Part shown: in pieces, positions 41,001-49,070 of the stretch
How positions within the stretch are numbered: the stretch's first letter is position 1
How the letters are laid out: every line of letters starts with the position of its first letter
DNA from: Galbibacter orientalis DSM 19592
GTDB lineage: Bacteria > Bacteroidota > Bacteroidia > Flavobacteriales > Flavobacteriaceae
Direction: 5' to 3'
Length of the DNA: 64,000 nt
Assembly (NCBI RefSeq): GCF_000260115.1
Contig: NZ_JH651379.1
Location: 372,001-436,000 of the forward strand
Program-made: the position numbers and the translations under genes
Notes under the pieces: model-generated
What the model saw: only the letters and a program-made list of their open reading frames with translations
Told to the model about the DNA's origin: nothing
Databases searched by the model: none

Positions 41001-42223
41001 CTGCCATTATTGCCATAGAAAGTACCATTACCGAAAAAGAGGGTAATAAAAAACGACGGTTTATTGCTCCTTTGCCAAACTTTAGATTGCAAGCAAAAGA
41101 GCATATCGAATCAATTTTGGTTTCTTTTAAGAATAAAAATAAGGTAGTTACTAATAATATTAACAAAACCAAGCGTATAAAAAAAGACAAATTTAATACT
41201 AAAGTACAACTCACTCCTCGCGGGCAGCTTCATAAAGAAACTATTTATGGTAAAATAAAGCAACCGTTGGAGAAACACATTAAGCTTAATAAAAGCTTTA
41301 CACTTGAGCAAGCCAAGTTAATTATTGACAAACGACAAAGAGAAAAAGTTTTAAATCACTTAGAAAAATATGCCCATAATAGTGACATTGCTTTTAACAG
41401 TAAAACGCTAAAAAAAAATCCTCTACTGATTAGTGATGAACCGCTTAAAGAAGTACTTTGTTTTGAAGAGGTTTTTACTATTAGAAAAGACATTTCATAC
41501 GATAATTTTAAAAACGAAAAACAGTTAGATAAAGTAATTGACGAAAAGGTAAAACAAGCTCTCAAAGAGCGAATCAATCAATACAATGGCGATTTTAGAG
41601 AAGCCTTTTCCGATATAGAGAGAAACCCCATTTGGCTAAATAAAGCTAAAGGAATATGTGTAAAACGAGCAACCATAAAAGGGGTAAGCAATGCAGAACC
41701 CCTGCATACAGCAAAAAATCATTTAGGCGAAGAGGTTTTAACTGAAAATAAAGAACAAATCCCTGTAGATTATGTTAGTACAGGAAACAACCATCATGTT
41801 GCTATTTATGAAGATGAAGATGGCAACCTACAAGAAAAAGTGGTTTCTTTCTATGAAGCGGTCATTCGAGTCAATGAAGGCTTACCTATTATCGATAAAG
41901 AGTATAATAAAAGCTTGGGTTGGACATTTAAATTTACAATGAAGCAAAATGAAATGTTTGTCTTTCCTTCAGAAGATTTTAATCCGACTGAAATAGATTT
42001 ACTTGACCAAAAAAATGCTTCTTTAATTTCACCAAATTTATTTAGAGTTCAGAAATTCACCATTAAGGACTATTTTTTTAGACACCACCTAGAAACTACT
42101 GTTGAAAATAACAATACATTAAAAAATACTACATGGAGAAGAGAGGGATTGTCTGGTATATATGGTATTATAAAAATACGCTTAAATCATTTAGGTGAAA
42201 TTGTTCAAGTTGGCGAATATTAA
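38030..42223 (+). CDS. cas9: CRISPR-associated endonuclease Cas9 (type II-C)
   Basis: The start at 38030 (MKKVLGLDLGTNSIGWAL) is chosen because RuvC-I with D8 then sits at the N-terminus; an in-frame ATG at 37994 adds 12 residues without homology. The 1397-residue effector has an Arg-rich bridge helix ('LKRSARRNLQRYKLRRRNLIEIL'), RuvC-II E704 ('EIRIELTREL'), HNH H788 ('DIEHIIPKALLFDDSFSNKTL') and RuvC-III HHAID with D961. All catalytic residues are intact, so it should cut both DNA strands. With cas1 and cas2 but no csn2 or cas4, this is subtype II-C. Confidence 0.97.
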   Translation: MKKVLGLDLGTNSIGWALVNEATKEEKKEGKSSEIIKLGVRVNPLTVDEKTNFEKGRPLSTNADRTLKRSARRNLQRYKLRRRNLIEILIKNGFITKDTPLTETGKDTTHQTLKLRAKSAKEKVDLKDFAKILLTINKKRGYKSSRKVNSDEDGLAIDGMAVAKHLYEQNLTPGQYVLNLLQKNKKYVPDFYRSDLQEEFKNIWNNQKTYYFDILTDTLFEELKDKNKSQTWAICKKPFDIAGIKQIGKASDKRLERYKWRTEGLTQKLNLEYLAIALQEINNDINKSSGYLGAISDRSKELFFNKETVGENLYRQLVKTPHTSLRNQVFYRQDYLDEFETIWETQAKFYPQLTHTLKEEIRDVIIFYQRKLKSQKSLISFCQFESWEQTYIEKETGKSKTRTVGRKVIPKSSPLFQEFKIWQNLNSLEFRNSDEGEIIEFIKLDEDIRQTVFEELNLRGNLKPNDVLKILGNYISLGKVSQWKCNFEEIEGNRTNAALYNVYQIIAENEGYGFDWAKKTASEINKELKNIFPQLGIDASILDFDFTQANFDKQTSYQLWHLLYSAEEDFKISEEDKVLYGNSSVSLKKKLHQKYGFKPEYTKLLTNISLQPDYGNLSAKAICNILPYLKENNVYSEACDLTGYNHSNFLTAEEQAKRPLKPILELLKKNSLRNPVVEKILNQMVNVVNQVIETYGKPDEIRIELTRELKKSAKERANMTKSIADATRRNDDYRKTIIKEFGIPNPTKSDVVRYRLWQELASRGYKDIFTDTEIKPQELFSNKIDIEHIIPKALLFDDSFSNKTLAFKKDNLKKANRTAYDFIANDYAPNLENYIERVESLHKDRKITRAKRNKLLMLQSKLPDGFIERDLRNSQYITKEAKKMLYEVCRTVVSTSGSITDKLREDWDLINVMKELNFPKYKALGLTEKIERYDIGAEKMKEVEIIEDWNKRNDHRHHAIDALTVAFSTHSHIQYLNHLNARRDEGHKKHAAIIAIESTITEKEGNKKRRFIAPLPNFRLQAKEHIESILVSFKNKNKVVTNNINKTKRIKKDKFNTKVQLTPRGQLHKETIYGKIKQPLEKHIKLNKSFTLEQAKLIIDKRQREKVLNHLEKYAHNSDIAFNSKTLKKNPLLISDEPLKEVLCFEEVFTIRKDISYDNFKNEKQLDKVIDEKVKQALKERINQYNGDFREAFSDIERNPIWLNKAKGICVKRATIKGVSNAEPLHTAKNHLGEEVLTENKEQIPVDYVSTGNNHHVAIYEDEDGNLQEKVVSFYEAVIRVNEGLPIIDKEYNKSLGWTFKFTMKQNEMFVFPSEDFNPTEIDLLDQKNASLISPNLFRVQKFTIKDYFFRHHLETTVENNNTLKNTTWRREGLSGIYGIIKIRLNHLGEIVQVGEY

Positions 42224-42233
42224 ATTTTAAAAG

Positions 42234-43133
42234 ATGATTAAACGCACCCTATTTTTCGGTAATCCAGCCTATTTAAGCACCAAAAACGAACAATTGGTGG
42301 TCAATTTCCCTGAGGAAGAAAAAGAAGAAAAAACCGTACCTATTGAAGACTTGGGGTTTGTGGTGCTTGAAAATCCACAAATTACTATTACCAATGGTTT
42401 GCTAATGAAATTGGTGCAAAACAAAACCGCCGTAATTACTTGCGATAAACAACATTTACCCTGCTCTTTTGTACAACCCTTGGTAGGTCATACAGAGCAA
42501 ACCGTACGTTACCGATACCAATTAGATGCTAGTGTTCCTTTAAAAAAGAACCTTTGGCAACAAACCGTAAGTGCTAAAATATACAATCAGGCATTACATT
42601 TAAAATCAAGAGGTAAATACAGCTTAAAATTAGAGCGTTGGAGCAAAGAAGTAAAAAGTGGCGACACTCAAAATCACGAAGCCATTGCTGCTGCTCATTA
42701 TTTTCAAAACCTGTTTAAAAACTTAGACGGTTTTAGTCGAAACCAAAAAGGTTTACCTCCCAATAATCTTTTAAATTATGGCTATGCTATTTTACGAGCT
42801 ATAACCGCCCGTGCCATTGTAAGCAGCGGTATGCTGCCATCGGTAGGTATTTTTCATCATAACAAATATAACGCCTTTTCGTTGGCAGACGATGTAATGG
42901 AACCTTACCGCCCTTATGTAGATGCATTAGTATATGATATTGTAGAAAGCGGATGTAATATAGAAGAACTAACCACAAATATTAAAGCAGAATTATTAAT
43001 GATTCCTGCTTTAGATGTGGTCATTGATGATAAACAAAGCCCCTTGATGGTTGCGATGAGTCGAACAACCAATAGTTTATACGAGTGTTTTGAAGGAATT
43101 AGCAGAAAAATACTGTATCCAGAATTTGAGTAA
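42234..43133 (+). CDS. cas1: CRISPR integrase Cas1 (type II)
   Basis: A 299-residue Cas1. Beta-rich N-domain ('LFFGNPAYLSTKNEQLVVNFPEEE...IEDLGFVVLENPQITITNGLLMKL') and helical C-domain with 'NLLNYGYAILRAITARAIVSSGMLPSVGIFHHNKYNAFSLADDVMEPYRPYVD', including the catalytic His and acidic pair. It starts 10 bp after cas9, in one operon. With Cas2 it inserts new spacers. Confidence 0.95.
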   Translation: MIKRTLFFGNPAYLSTKNEQLVVNFPEEEKEEKTVPIEDLGFVVLENPQITITNGLLMKLVQNKTAVITCDKQHLPCSFVQPLVGHTEQTVRYRYQLDASVPLKKNLWQQTVSAKIYNQALHLKSRGKYSLKLERWSKEVKSGDTQNHEAIAAAHYFQNLFKNLDGFSRNQKGLPPNNLLNYGYAILRAITARAIVSSGMLPSVGIFHHNKYNAFSLADDVMEPYRPYVDALVYDIVESGCNIEELTTNIKAELLMIPALDVVIDDKQSPLMVAMSRTTNSLYECFEGISRKILYPEFE

Positions 43134-43259
43134 TTCGCGACTTCAATACGCTCATTAATGTGAACATTCAGTAACCTTGTATTTAAGTAGTCGTGGCGGT
43201 AGTTGACTGATTTCGACTTAAGGAGAACCGTATCGAAGCCATGCTATTACTAAAATTAA

Positions 43260-43613
<354 letters not shown>

Positions 43614-43687
43614 GAAAAGAAAAGTTTGATATCCTCTATACGAACACATTAAAATCGCTTCTGTTTTTTTATCCTACAAAGCTACTT

Positions 43688-43725
43688 AAAAAACAGCATA
43701 CCAACCTGTTAGGGCTGGTATGCTG
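43688..43725 (-). terminator. Terminator of the CRISPR array transcript
   Basis: On the minus strand the stem CAGCATACCA/TGGTATGCTG (43716-43725 and 43694-43703, 10 perfect pairs, 12-nt loop) is followed by six T's (43688-43693). The first four stem bases, CAGC, are the last bases of the adjacent repeat (43722-43725). So array transcription runs right to left and ends beside cas2. Confidence 0.8.
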
Positions 43726-44447
43726 TAAATCATGATTAAAAATACAATTCTGAAAGCAATTCACAACCTATAAAGTGTTTTGCCTGCGGATGATTAAGCT
43801 GTAAATCATGATTAAAAATACAATTCTGAAAGCAATTCACAACATTGAATATAGATCGATATTATGAAAGTAGCTGTAAATCATGATTAAAAATACAATT
43901 CTGAAAGCAATTCACAACAGAAAAGAAATGGTTGCCTACTAATGATGCGCTGTAAATCATGATTAAAAATACAATTCTGAAAGCAATTCACAACTACTTC
44001 CAGCTGCATCCGTCAACGCTCCCCGCTGTAAATCATGATTAAAAATACAATTCTGAAAGCAATTCACAACGCGCCATCATACACAAATCGTTCAATTGAG
44101 CTGTAAATCATGATTAAAAATACAATTCTGAAAGCAATTCACAACGCTATAACATTTAACTGCATTCCTAACAGGCTGTAAATCATGATTAAAAATACAA
44201 TTCTGAAAGCAATTCACAACCATGCTGTAGTATTGCTTTAATCTCTGCGAGCTGTAAATCATGATTAAAAATACAATTCTGAAAGCAATTCACAACCGTA
44301 CTGATAAGCAAATACAGAAAATGCAGCTGTAAATCATGATTAAAAATACAATTCTGAAAGCAATTCACAACCTTCTTCCATCATTCTAGCCAATTCCTGT
44401 TGCTGTAAATCATGATTAAAAATACAATACTGAAAGCAATTCACAAC
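43722..44447 (-). CRISPR. Type II-C CRISPR array, 10 repeats and 9 spacers
   Basis: Repeats are 46 bp (plus-strand form starts GCTGTAAATCATGATT and ends AAGCAATTCACAAC; crRNA form starts GTTGTGAATTGC). Repeats begin at 43722, 43798, 43873, 43949, 44025, 44100, 44175, 44251, 44326 and 44402. Spacers are 29-30 bp and all different. Repeat 10 has one substitution (ATTCTG to ATACTG). A further 30-bp spacer (44448-44477) and a strongly decayed repeat (44478 to about 44508) follow. Direction is taken from tracrRNA pairing and the terminator. Confidence 0.97.
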
Positions 44448-44477
44448 TAGCTGTTCTATAGGGCTAACCTAAATAAG

Positions 44478-44508
44478 ACTATAAATCTCGTTTAAAATAC
44501 ATACTTGC
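44478..44508 (-). repeat. Decayed 11th CRISPR repeat
   Basis: Starting exactly 30 bp after repeat 10, ACTATAAATCTCGTTT then AAAATACATACTTG aligns with the first 31 bases of the repeat at about two thirds identity with one gap. The other half is unrecognisable. Exact spacer-length placement supports descent from a repeat. Confidence 0.7.
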
Positions 44509-44626
44509 ACCCATATTTTAAGAAGTATAAAGTTAAATAATTGTTAAAATTTTTAATTCGGATGCACTCCTAAATTGAAGCTTTAAAACCATTATTAATT
44601 CCGAGCTTTCTAGAATACCCTAACTA

Positions 44627-44639
44627 CCACCTCGAGTAC
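44627..44639. other. Right attachment-site repeat (attR)
   Basis: CCACCTCGAGTAC is identical to the 3' end of the tRNA-Leu remnant at 22664-22676 and is also followed by a GTAAAAC-type terminator. Confidence 0.6.
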
Positions 44640-44643
44640 ATAA

Positions 44644-44677
44644 AACCTCTGTAAAACACCGTTTTTACAGGGGTTTT
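44644..44677 (+). terminator. Intrinsic terminator at the element's right end
   Basis: Stem AACCTCTGTAAAA / TTTTTACAGGGGTT, small loop, then a T run. It resembles the tRNA-linked terminator at 22701-22735 and also lies at the 3' end of the minus-strand ATPase gene. Confidence 0.7.
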
Positions 44678-45826
44678 TTATTTTTTACTTACAGATTTAC
44701 TGACAATTTTATAATTCAGAAACTCTCTAAAATTATCTCGATTGACAATTTGAATCTCGGTATTATAAGTTTCCATAAATTTCTTTGGTAGTTTTACTTT
44801 CGCTTTTGAATTCAATTTTATCTCAAAGCCATAAATTTTTCCTGAATTATCCTCTACATAATCAATCTCCTGTTGCTGCACTGTTCTCCAAAAATAAGGT
44901 TTTGCCAAACTGCCTTGATATTCTATTTGTTTAATACGTTCAGCTATTAAAAAATTCTCCCATAGTCTGCCTTTATCCTGACGCACTTCTAATGGATTGA
45001 AATCACCTATTAACATATTCCGAACCCCTGTATCGTAGAAATATATTTTCTGATTTGTTTTTATTTCATTCCGTAGATTTCTGCTAAAACTCGGAAGTTT
45101 AAAAACTACATATGCCTGAATAAGAATATCGATATAACTTGAAATGGTATTTTTATCAACCCCTACTAGTTGAGCGAGTTCGTTATAACTTACTTCACTT
45201 CCTATCTGAAAAGCTAACGCTCGCAACAATTTCTCTAAAATTTCAGGTTTTCTAATACCTCCAAAAGCAAGAATATCTTTATATAGATAACTATCAGTAA
45301 GTTGTTTTAAAACAGCCTGCTCTTCTCTAAAGCTATTAATTATATCTGGATACATCCCATAAAGAACTCTTAGCTCCAATTGTTGTTCCGCCTTTAAATA
45401 CCCTACATGATTCTCGAATTCACCCCATGAGATTGGGAATAACTTATACTCCCATTTCCTTCCAGTTAAAGGCTCTTGAATATGATTACTTAATTCGAAA
45501 GCAGACGAACCACTAATAAGAAGCTGAACCTCCTTTATTTGATCTGTTATCAACTTTAAGGTGAGGCCTATATTTTCAATCCGCTGTGCTTCATCTATAA
45601 ATACAATCGTATGTTTTCCGATTATATTTTTAAGCTGTTCGATATTAGGACTCGTTAGGATTATTCGAACTGTTGGATCATCTCCATTCAAAAACAAAAA
45701 ATCCTTCCCGTCTAATATTTGATTGAATAAAGTAGTCTTTCCTACTTGCCGAGGACCAATAAGAAATATAGCTTTTCCTTTTCCAAATCGCTTTTCTATA
45801 GATTTTTTAATGGATCTTTCAATCAT
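44678..45826 (-). CDS. AAA-family ATPase with DUF4143 domain
   Basis: A 382-residue protein: Walker A 'GPRQVGKTTL', Walker B 'HTIVFIDEAQRI', sensor region 'LLISGSSAFEL', a winged-helix part ('YNELAQLVGVDKNTISSYIDILIQAYVVFKLPSF') and a C-terminal DUF4143 nuclease-like domain ('WENFLIAERI...YFWRTVQQQEIDYVED..GKIYGFEIKLNSKAK', PD-(D/E)xK-like D..ExK). Function of the family is unsettled. The start lies next to two tandem palindromic repeats; a broken relative is at 54921-55071. Confidence 0.85.
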   Translation of the reverse strand: MIERSIKKSIEKRFGKGKAIFLIGPRQVGKTTLFNQILDGKDFLFLNGDDPTVRIILTSPNIEQLKNIIGKHTIVFIDEAQRIENIGLTLKLITDQIKEVQLLISGSSAFELSNHIQEPLTGRKWEYKLFPISWGEFENHVGYLKAEQQLELRVLYGMYPDIINSFREEQAVLKQLTDSYLYKDILAFGGIRKPEILEKLLRALAFQIGSEVSYNELAQLVGVDKNTISSYIDILIQAYVVFKLPSFSRNLRNEIKTNQKIYFYDTGVRNMLIGDFNPLEVRQDKGRLWENFLIAERIKQIEYQGSLAKPYFWRTVQQQEIDYVEDNSGKIYGFEIKLNSKAKVKLPKKFMETYNTEIQIVNRDNFREFLNYKIVSKSVSKK

Positions 45827-45830
45827 ATTA

Positions 45831-45884
45831 AGTGAATGTATTCACCAAATATAATGTTTTTCAGTGAATGTATTCACCAAATAT
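45831..45884. promoter_or_regulatory. Tandem palindromic operators of the ATPase gene
   Basis: The 22-bp unit beginning AGTGAATGTATTCACC occurs twice exactly (45831-45852 and 45863-45884), 32 bp apart, about three helical turns. Each contains the palindrome GTGAAT-GT-ATTCAC. They lie 4 bp upstream of the ATPase start, so they probably repress it, perhaps by its own winged helix. Confidence 0.55.
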
Positions 45885-45900
45885 TAAAAATAATTACTAT

Positions 45901-45984
45901 GCATCAAAGCTTCGTGATGATGTTCAAAAATTGAAAAAGGTTTATGATGAAGGAGAAAGTCTAAAAGAAACAAAATTGCGGTAA
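45901..45984 (+). pseudogene. Integrase C-terminal relic
   Basis: Twenty-seven codons, 'ASKLRDDVQKLKKVYDEGESLKETKLR' (broken here as ASKLRDDVQKLKKV then YDEGESLKETKLR), end with TAA at 45984. They match the last residues of the active integrase at 22913-24151 (RKLSDDVQKLKKVFNKGENIK). The rest of the gene is missing, so this marks a decayed second element. Confidence 0.8.
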
Positions 45985-46112
45985 AAATTTACGGATAGTA
46001 GTTTTACAAGGTTTTTTGAAACAGAATTACAACTCTACTATTGCCTACAACATAAAAAAGTATCTGAAGTTCATCCAGAAACATGCTAAAAGTGGAATGG
46101 GAAGCTTAAAAG

Positions 46113-46192
46113 TCTTGTCTCCTTTAATAAAAACCTTACTTAAACACATTTTATGCTGTTTTTAGAAAACTAAAGGCTTGTGCAACGATTAC
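46113..46192. repeat. Partial copy of the cassette repeat
   Basis: AAGTCTTGTCTCCTTTAATA to GGCTTGTGCAACGATTACC resembles parts of the two long repeats at 46675 and 47743 with an internal deletion. It lies after the 3' end of the 46197-46625 gene. Confidence 0.6.
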
Positions 46193-46196
46193 CAGC

Positions 46197-46625
46197 TTAG
46201 ATACAATTTTTTTTGTTTTTCAAACTAATTATATTTCGGATAATCATAATTATAAAACTTAAGTTCCATAAGTAAAATCCGATTTCATATCCTGTGATTT
46301 CTCCATAGTGCCCTGCTTCATTTATTATAATTTCATCAAAAAATAAAAAACTTATCCCAAAAGAGAAGGCAAGGATACTCATTATTAGAGAAAATTTAGT
46401 TTTTCTATATGTCAGCCAAGAAATAAAGATTAGAGGATTTGCGAGCCAAGTTATACAAGCTCCACCAATAAAAACTCCAAATATCCCAGAAATTAAAACA
46501 GCCAATCCACTCCAATTTTCTCCGCAATTGCCATTTGTACAATATATTCTTTGGCTACAAGCTATAATGAAAATTAATATACTAATAAGTATTAAGGTAT
46601 TCCGACTTTTCAGTTTCAAATTCAA
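46197..46625 (-). CDS. Four-helix membrane protein of unknown function
   Basis: A 142-residue protein with four predicted membrane helices ('LILISILIFIIACSQ', 'WSGLAVLISGIFGVFIGGACITWL', 'FSLIMSILAFSFGISFLFF', 'GFYLWNLSFIIMII'). Two Cys in 'CTNGNCGENW' after helix 1 face one side. No family is recognised. It is a solitary cargo gene bounded by the repeated 0.3-kb elements. Confidence 0.6.
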   Translation of the reverse strand: MNLKLKSRNTLILISILIFIIACSQRIYCTNGNCGENWSGLAVLISGIFGVFIGGACITWLANPLIFISWLTYRKTKFSLIMSILAFSFGISFLFFDEIIINEAGHYGEITGYEIGFYLWNLSFIIMIIRNIISLKNKKNCI

Positions 46626-46674
46626 TTCAGTTTTATTTTCTTCTTTTCAAAATATGAGTGAGTAATTGTAGTTA

Positions 46675-47003
46675 ACGTCTTTGTAGTCGAGTAGGAAAAG
46701 GGGAGTTCCAACCTTCCCCTCTCACAAAACCGTACGAGATAGTCTCCCATCATACGGCTCTTATTATACAAATCTAATATACTAATTTACCAAACACATC
46801 CCATTTGCCAATGGTAAAATAAGTTAGAATAAAGTCTTGTCTCCTTTAATAAAAACCTTAGTTAAACATATTTTATGCTGTTTTAAGTTCCCCTAATTTT
46901 AACGTACAACTTAATTAAATCGTAAAATAAAAGCTCTTAAAAGGGCATAAATCTATCTTATTTTTATAAAATTAATGGCTTGTGCAACGGTTACCGGTGT
47001 TGC
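46675..47003 (-). repeat. Cassette repeat A with group II intron-like domain V
   Basis: About 320 bp nearly matching 47743-48065. On the minus strand the left part reads GAGCCGTATGATGGGAGACT then ATCTCGTACGGTT, the shape of a group II intron domain V, followed by a GC-rich hairpin GAGAGGGGAAGG...CTCCCCTTTTCC and CTACTCGACTAC. No reverse transcriptase gene is present, so at most an intron 3' remnant remains. The other end carries GGCTTGTGCAACGGTTACCGG. Confidence 0.55.
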
Positions 47004-47019
47004 CCACAGTACTTTTCCA

Positions 47020-47310
47020 TTATGCTATTTCAATATTCAAATGTTTGCCAAGTCCTAACTCAATTAACTTGTAATAAGTCGAAACTTGAATATCACTTAA
47101 TCCACGTTCAATTCGTGAAATGTAGCTTTTTTTCGTTCCAGTTTTTTCGGCAAGTTCCTCTTGAGTTAAATTTGCTTCTTTACGAGCTTCTTTTAGCATA
47201 ACACCTAATCGAAATGCAAGAGAGTCAGCGTCATATTTGTCACGCTTTTCAGTTCCTTTTTTTCCGTATGTTCCGATGAGGATGTCCTCAAAATCTGTTA
47301 CATTTTTCAT
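47020..47310 (-). CDS. higA: XRE-family antitoxin (HigA-like)
   Basis: A 96-residue protein with a Cro/C1 HTH ('RLGVMLKEARKEANLTQEELAEKTGTKKSYISRIERGLSDIQVSTYYKLIELGLGK'). It starts 1 bp after the toxin gene ends, the usual HigBA order (toxin first). The HTH should bind the shared promoter. Confidence 0.88.
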   Translation of the reverse strand: MKNVTDFEDILIGTYGKKGTEKRDKYDADSLAFRLGVMLKEARKEANLTQEELAEKTGTKKSYISRIERGLSDIQVSTYYKLIELGLGKHLNIEIA

Positions 47311-47311
47311 A

Positions 47312-47650
47312 TCAGTTATTTTTGTCTTTTAGATATTCTTTTTTCAGTTTCTCCGCAAGTTTAATTTCTTTTTTTGATGTCTTTTGAGTTTTCTTTACAA
47401 AGCAATTTGCAAGAACAATTAAGTCACCATCATCAAAAAAGCATAAAATTCGAATGCTTTTAAAGGTAGTAATCACACGTACTTCATAAATTCCGTCTGT
47501 GTTTTCGAGATACTTGAAGAATTTTTTCGAGACTTGTCTTTCAAATCTAACCAAGTCCAAAACGTATCCTATTTTTTCTCGTACTTTTTCGTCTTGAGCT
47601 TTATAAAAGTCCGCGAAATATTCTTTATATACTATTACTTTCCTTATCAC
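47312..47650 (-). CDS. higB: RelE/HigB-family toxin
   Basis: A 112-residue protein: 'YFADFYKAQDEKVREKIGYVLDLVRFERQVSKKFFKYLENTDGIYEVRVITTFKSIRILCFFDDGDLIVLANCFVKKTQKTSKKEIKLAEKLKKEYL' matches phage-derived Gp49/HigB toxins ('F.KKtqktp..ei..A'), ribosome-dependent mRNA endonucleases. It appears intact. Confidence 0.88.
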   Translation of the reverse strand: MIRKVIVYKEYFADFYKAQDEKVREKIGYVLDLVRFERQVSKKFFKYLENTDGIYEVRVITTFKSIRILCFFDDGDLIVLANCFVKKTQKTSKKEIKLAEKLKKEYLKDKNN

Positions 47651-47742
47651 CCGACAAAGTTAACTAATTAGTGTACAAATTCCAATAAAACTTACAAAAT
47701 TTTGTCGATTTCACGATTTTTCACGTATTGAGGGCAACGGTC

Positions 47743-48065
47743 TCGTAGTCGAGTAGACAAGGGAAGTTCCAACCTTCCCCTCTCACAGAACAGTACGTAA
47801 TGGTCTCCTATCATACGGCTCTTATTATATATATCTATATATGCTAATTTACCAAACATATCCCATTTACCAATGGTAAAATAAGTTAGAATAAAGTCTC
47901 GTCTTCTTTTTTAAAAGCCCTTCAAAAACATATTTTATGCTGTTTTAAGTTCTCTAATTTTAACGTACAACTTAATTAAATCGTAAAATAAAAGCTCTTA
48001 AAAGGGCATAAATCTATCTTATTTTTATAAAATTAATGGCTTGTGCAACGGTTACCGGTGTTATC
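47743..48065 (-). repeat. Cassette repeat B with group II intron-like domain V
   Basis: Second copy of the 0.3-kb repeat, in the same orientation as 46675-47003. The 250 bp nearest GCAACGGTTACCGGTGTT are almost identical. It separates the HigBA cassette from the nucleotidyltransferase gene and carries the same domain V-like hairpin. Confidence 0.6.
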
Positions 48066-48074
48066 TACAGGCTT

Positions 48075-49055
48075 TTATGTTCTGTTTCTAATAATTTTAG
48101 TTTTCACTTTTGTATCATTTTCAAGATATGTAAAGTCACTTTCCCACTTTAAATCGTCAAGGTCAACATCTTTATTTACTAATATTCCAAAAATTAAAAC
48201 TCGGATATTTGGGTGTTGTTTATAAAAGTCTTTTAAGCCACCTAGAATTTTTACAATATTTCTTTTGTCAGTATCGTTTTTGATATGTTTTAATTCAATT
48301 ACGATTTGGTTATTAAACAAGTTAAAGTCAGACACTTTTTTATTTCCATCGTATGTGAGTTCTACTTCTTCACGTCCTAATCCTGGTAACCAAGGTCTGG
48401 TCGTTATCCAAAATAAGTTTTGAAAATCATATTCATTGATTAAGTTATTTGTCCAACCAGTTTTAGCTTGTCCGTGACCTGTAACTCTTTCGCTTGAATC
48501 TATAAGTCTCTCCATTACTGAAATCAACATTTCAGATGCTTCGTCAGCATCTTGTCCTATGTATGGTTTCGTAGGAAGTCCTTTTCTGTCGGCCGTTTCA
48601 AAATACTTAATTAAAGCTTGAATTTCATATCCGTCATTCGGTAAATTAGGAAGAGTAGATAGTTTATGATTAACTCTACTATCCAATGGCATTATTGCGA
48701 AATCTTTCATTTCATCTGTAAAACCAGTGTTTCTTTCGTATAGTTTTACTGCATTTAGTTTATCAAGTAATTTGAGTTGAGTATCATCATCAATATAACT
48801 TTCATTGGCTATACTAATAGCTTTATTATCGTCAAGTATGAATAAATCTAACGCTGTACAACTTTCTAAAGTGTGGTCTCTTAATACAGACTGTTTTATT
48901 CTTTTTGTAGTTGTTATAAGTAAGTCAATATCTGACCTTGTGCTTTCCGTTTTATATCTTCTTGAACCAAAAATATATACTGTATCAATATCGGAAAATT
49001 TCCCAGCAAGTACAGAAATTGCAGTTTTTAAATCTATGTTGTCTGTTGTTGGCAT
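48075..49055 (-). CDS. Nucleotidyltransferase-nuclease fusion, putative defence effector
   Basis: A 326-residue protein. Residues 1-100 are a minimal nucleotidyltransferase: 'VYIFGSRRYKTESTRSDIDLLITT' (GS..., DxD) and a later acidic 'CTALDLFIL'. Residues 185-315 look like a PD-(D/E)xK nuclease: 'WLPGLGREEVELTYDGNKKVSDFNLFNNQIVIELKHIKND' gives D...ExK. I do not recognise a named family. Single-gene location between cassette repeats beside HigBA suggests phage defence or toxin function (inference). Confidence 0.65.
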   Translation of the reverse strand: MPTTDNIDLKTAISVLAGKFSDIDTVYIFGSRRYKTESTRSDIDLLITTTKRIKQSVLRDHTLESCTALDLFILDDNKAISIANESYIDDDTQLKLLDKLNAVKLYERNTGFTDEMKDFAIMPLDSRVNHKLSTLPNLPNDGYEIQALIKYFETADRKGLPTKPYIGQDADEASEMLISVMERLIDSSERVTGHGQAKTGWTNNLINEYDFQNLFWITTRPWLPGLGREEVELTYDGNKKVSDFNLFNNQIVIELKHIKNDTDKRNIVKILGGLKDFYKQHPNIRVLIFGILVNKDVDLDDLKWESDFTYLENDTKVKTKIIRNRT

Positions 49056-49070
49056 TTCGTTTTTTTAGCT

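Noticed and set aside
44448-44677. Right flank of the CRISPR array as a classical leader
   Set aside because: It begins with a further spacer-length segment and a decayed repeat, which marks an old end rather than a leader.
46675-46780. Complete group II intron
   Set aside because: There is no reverse transcriptase gene or domain I, so at most a 3' remnant is present.
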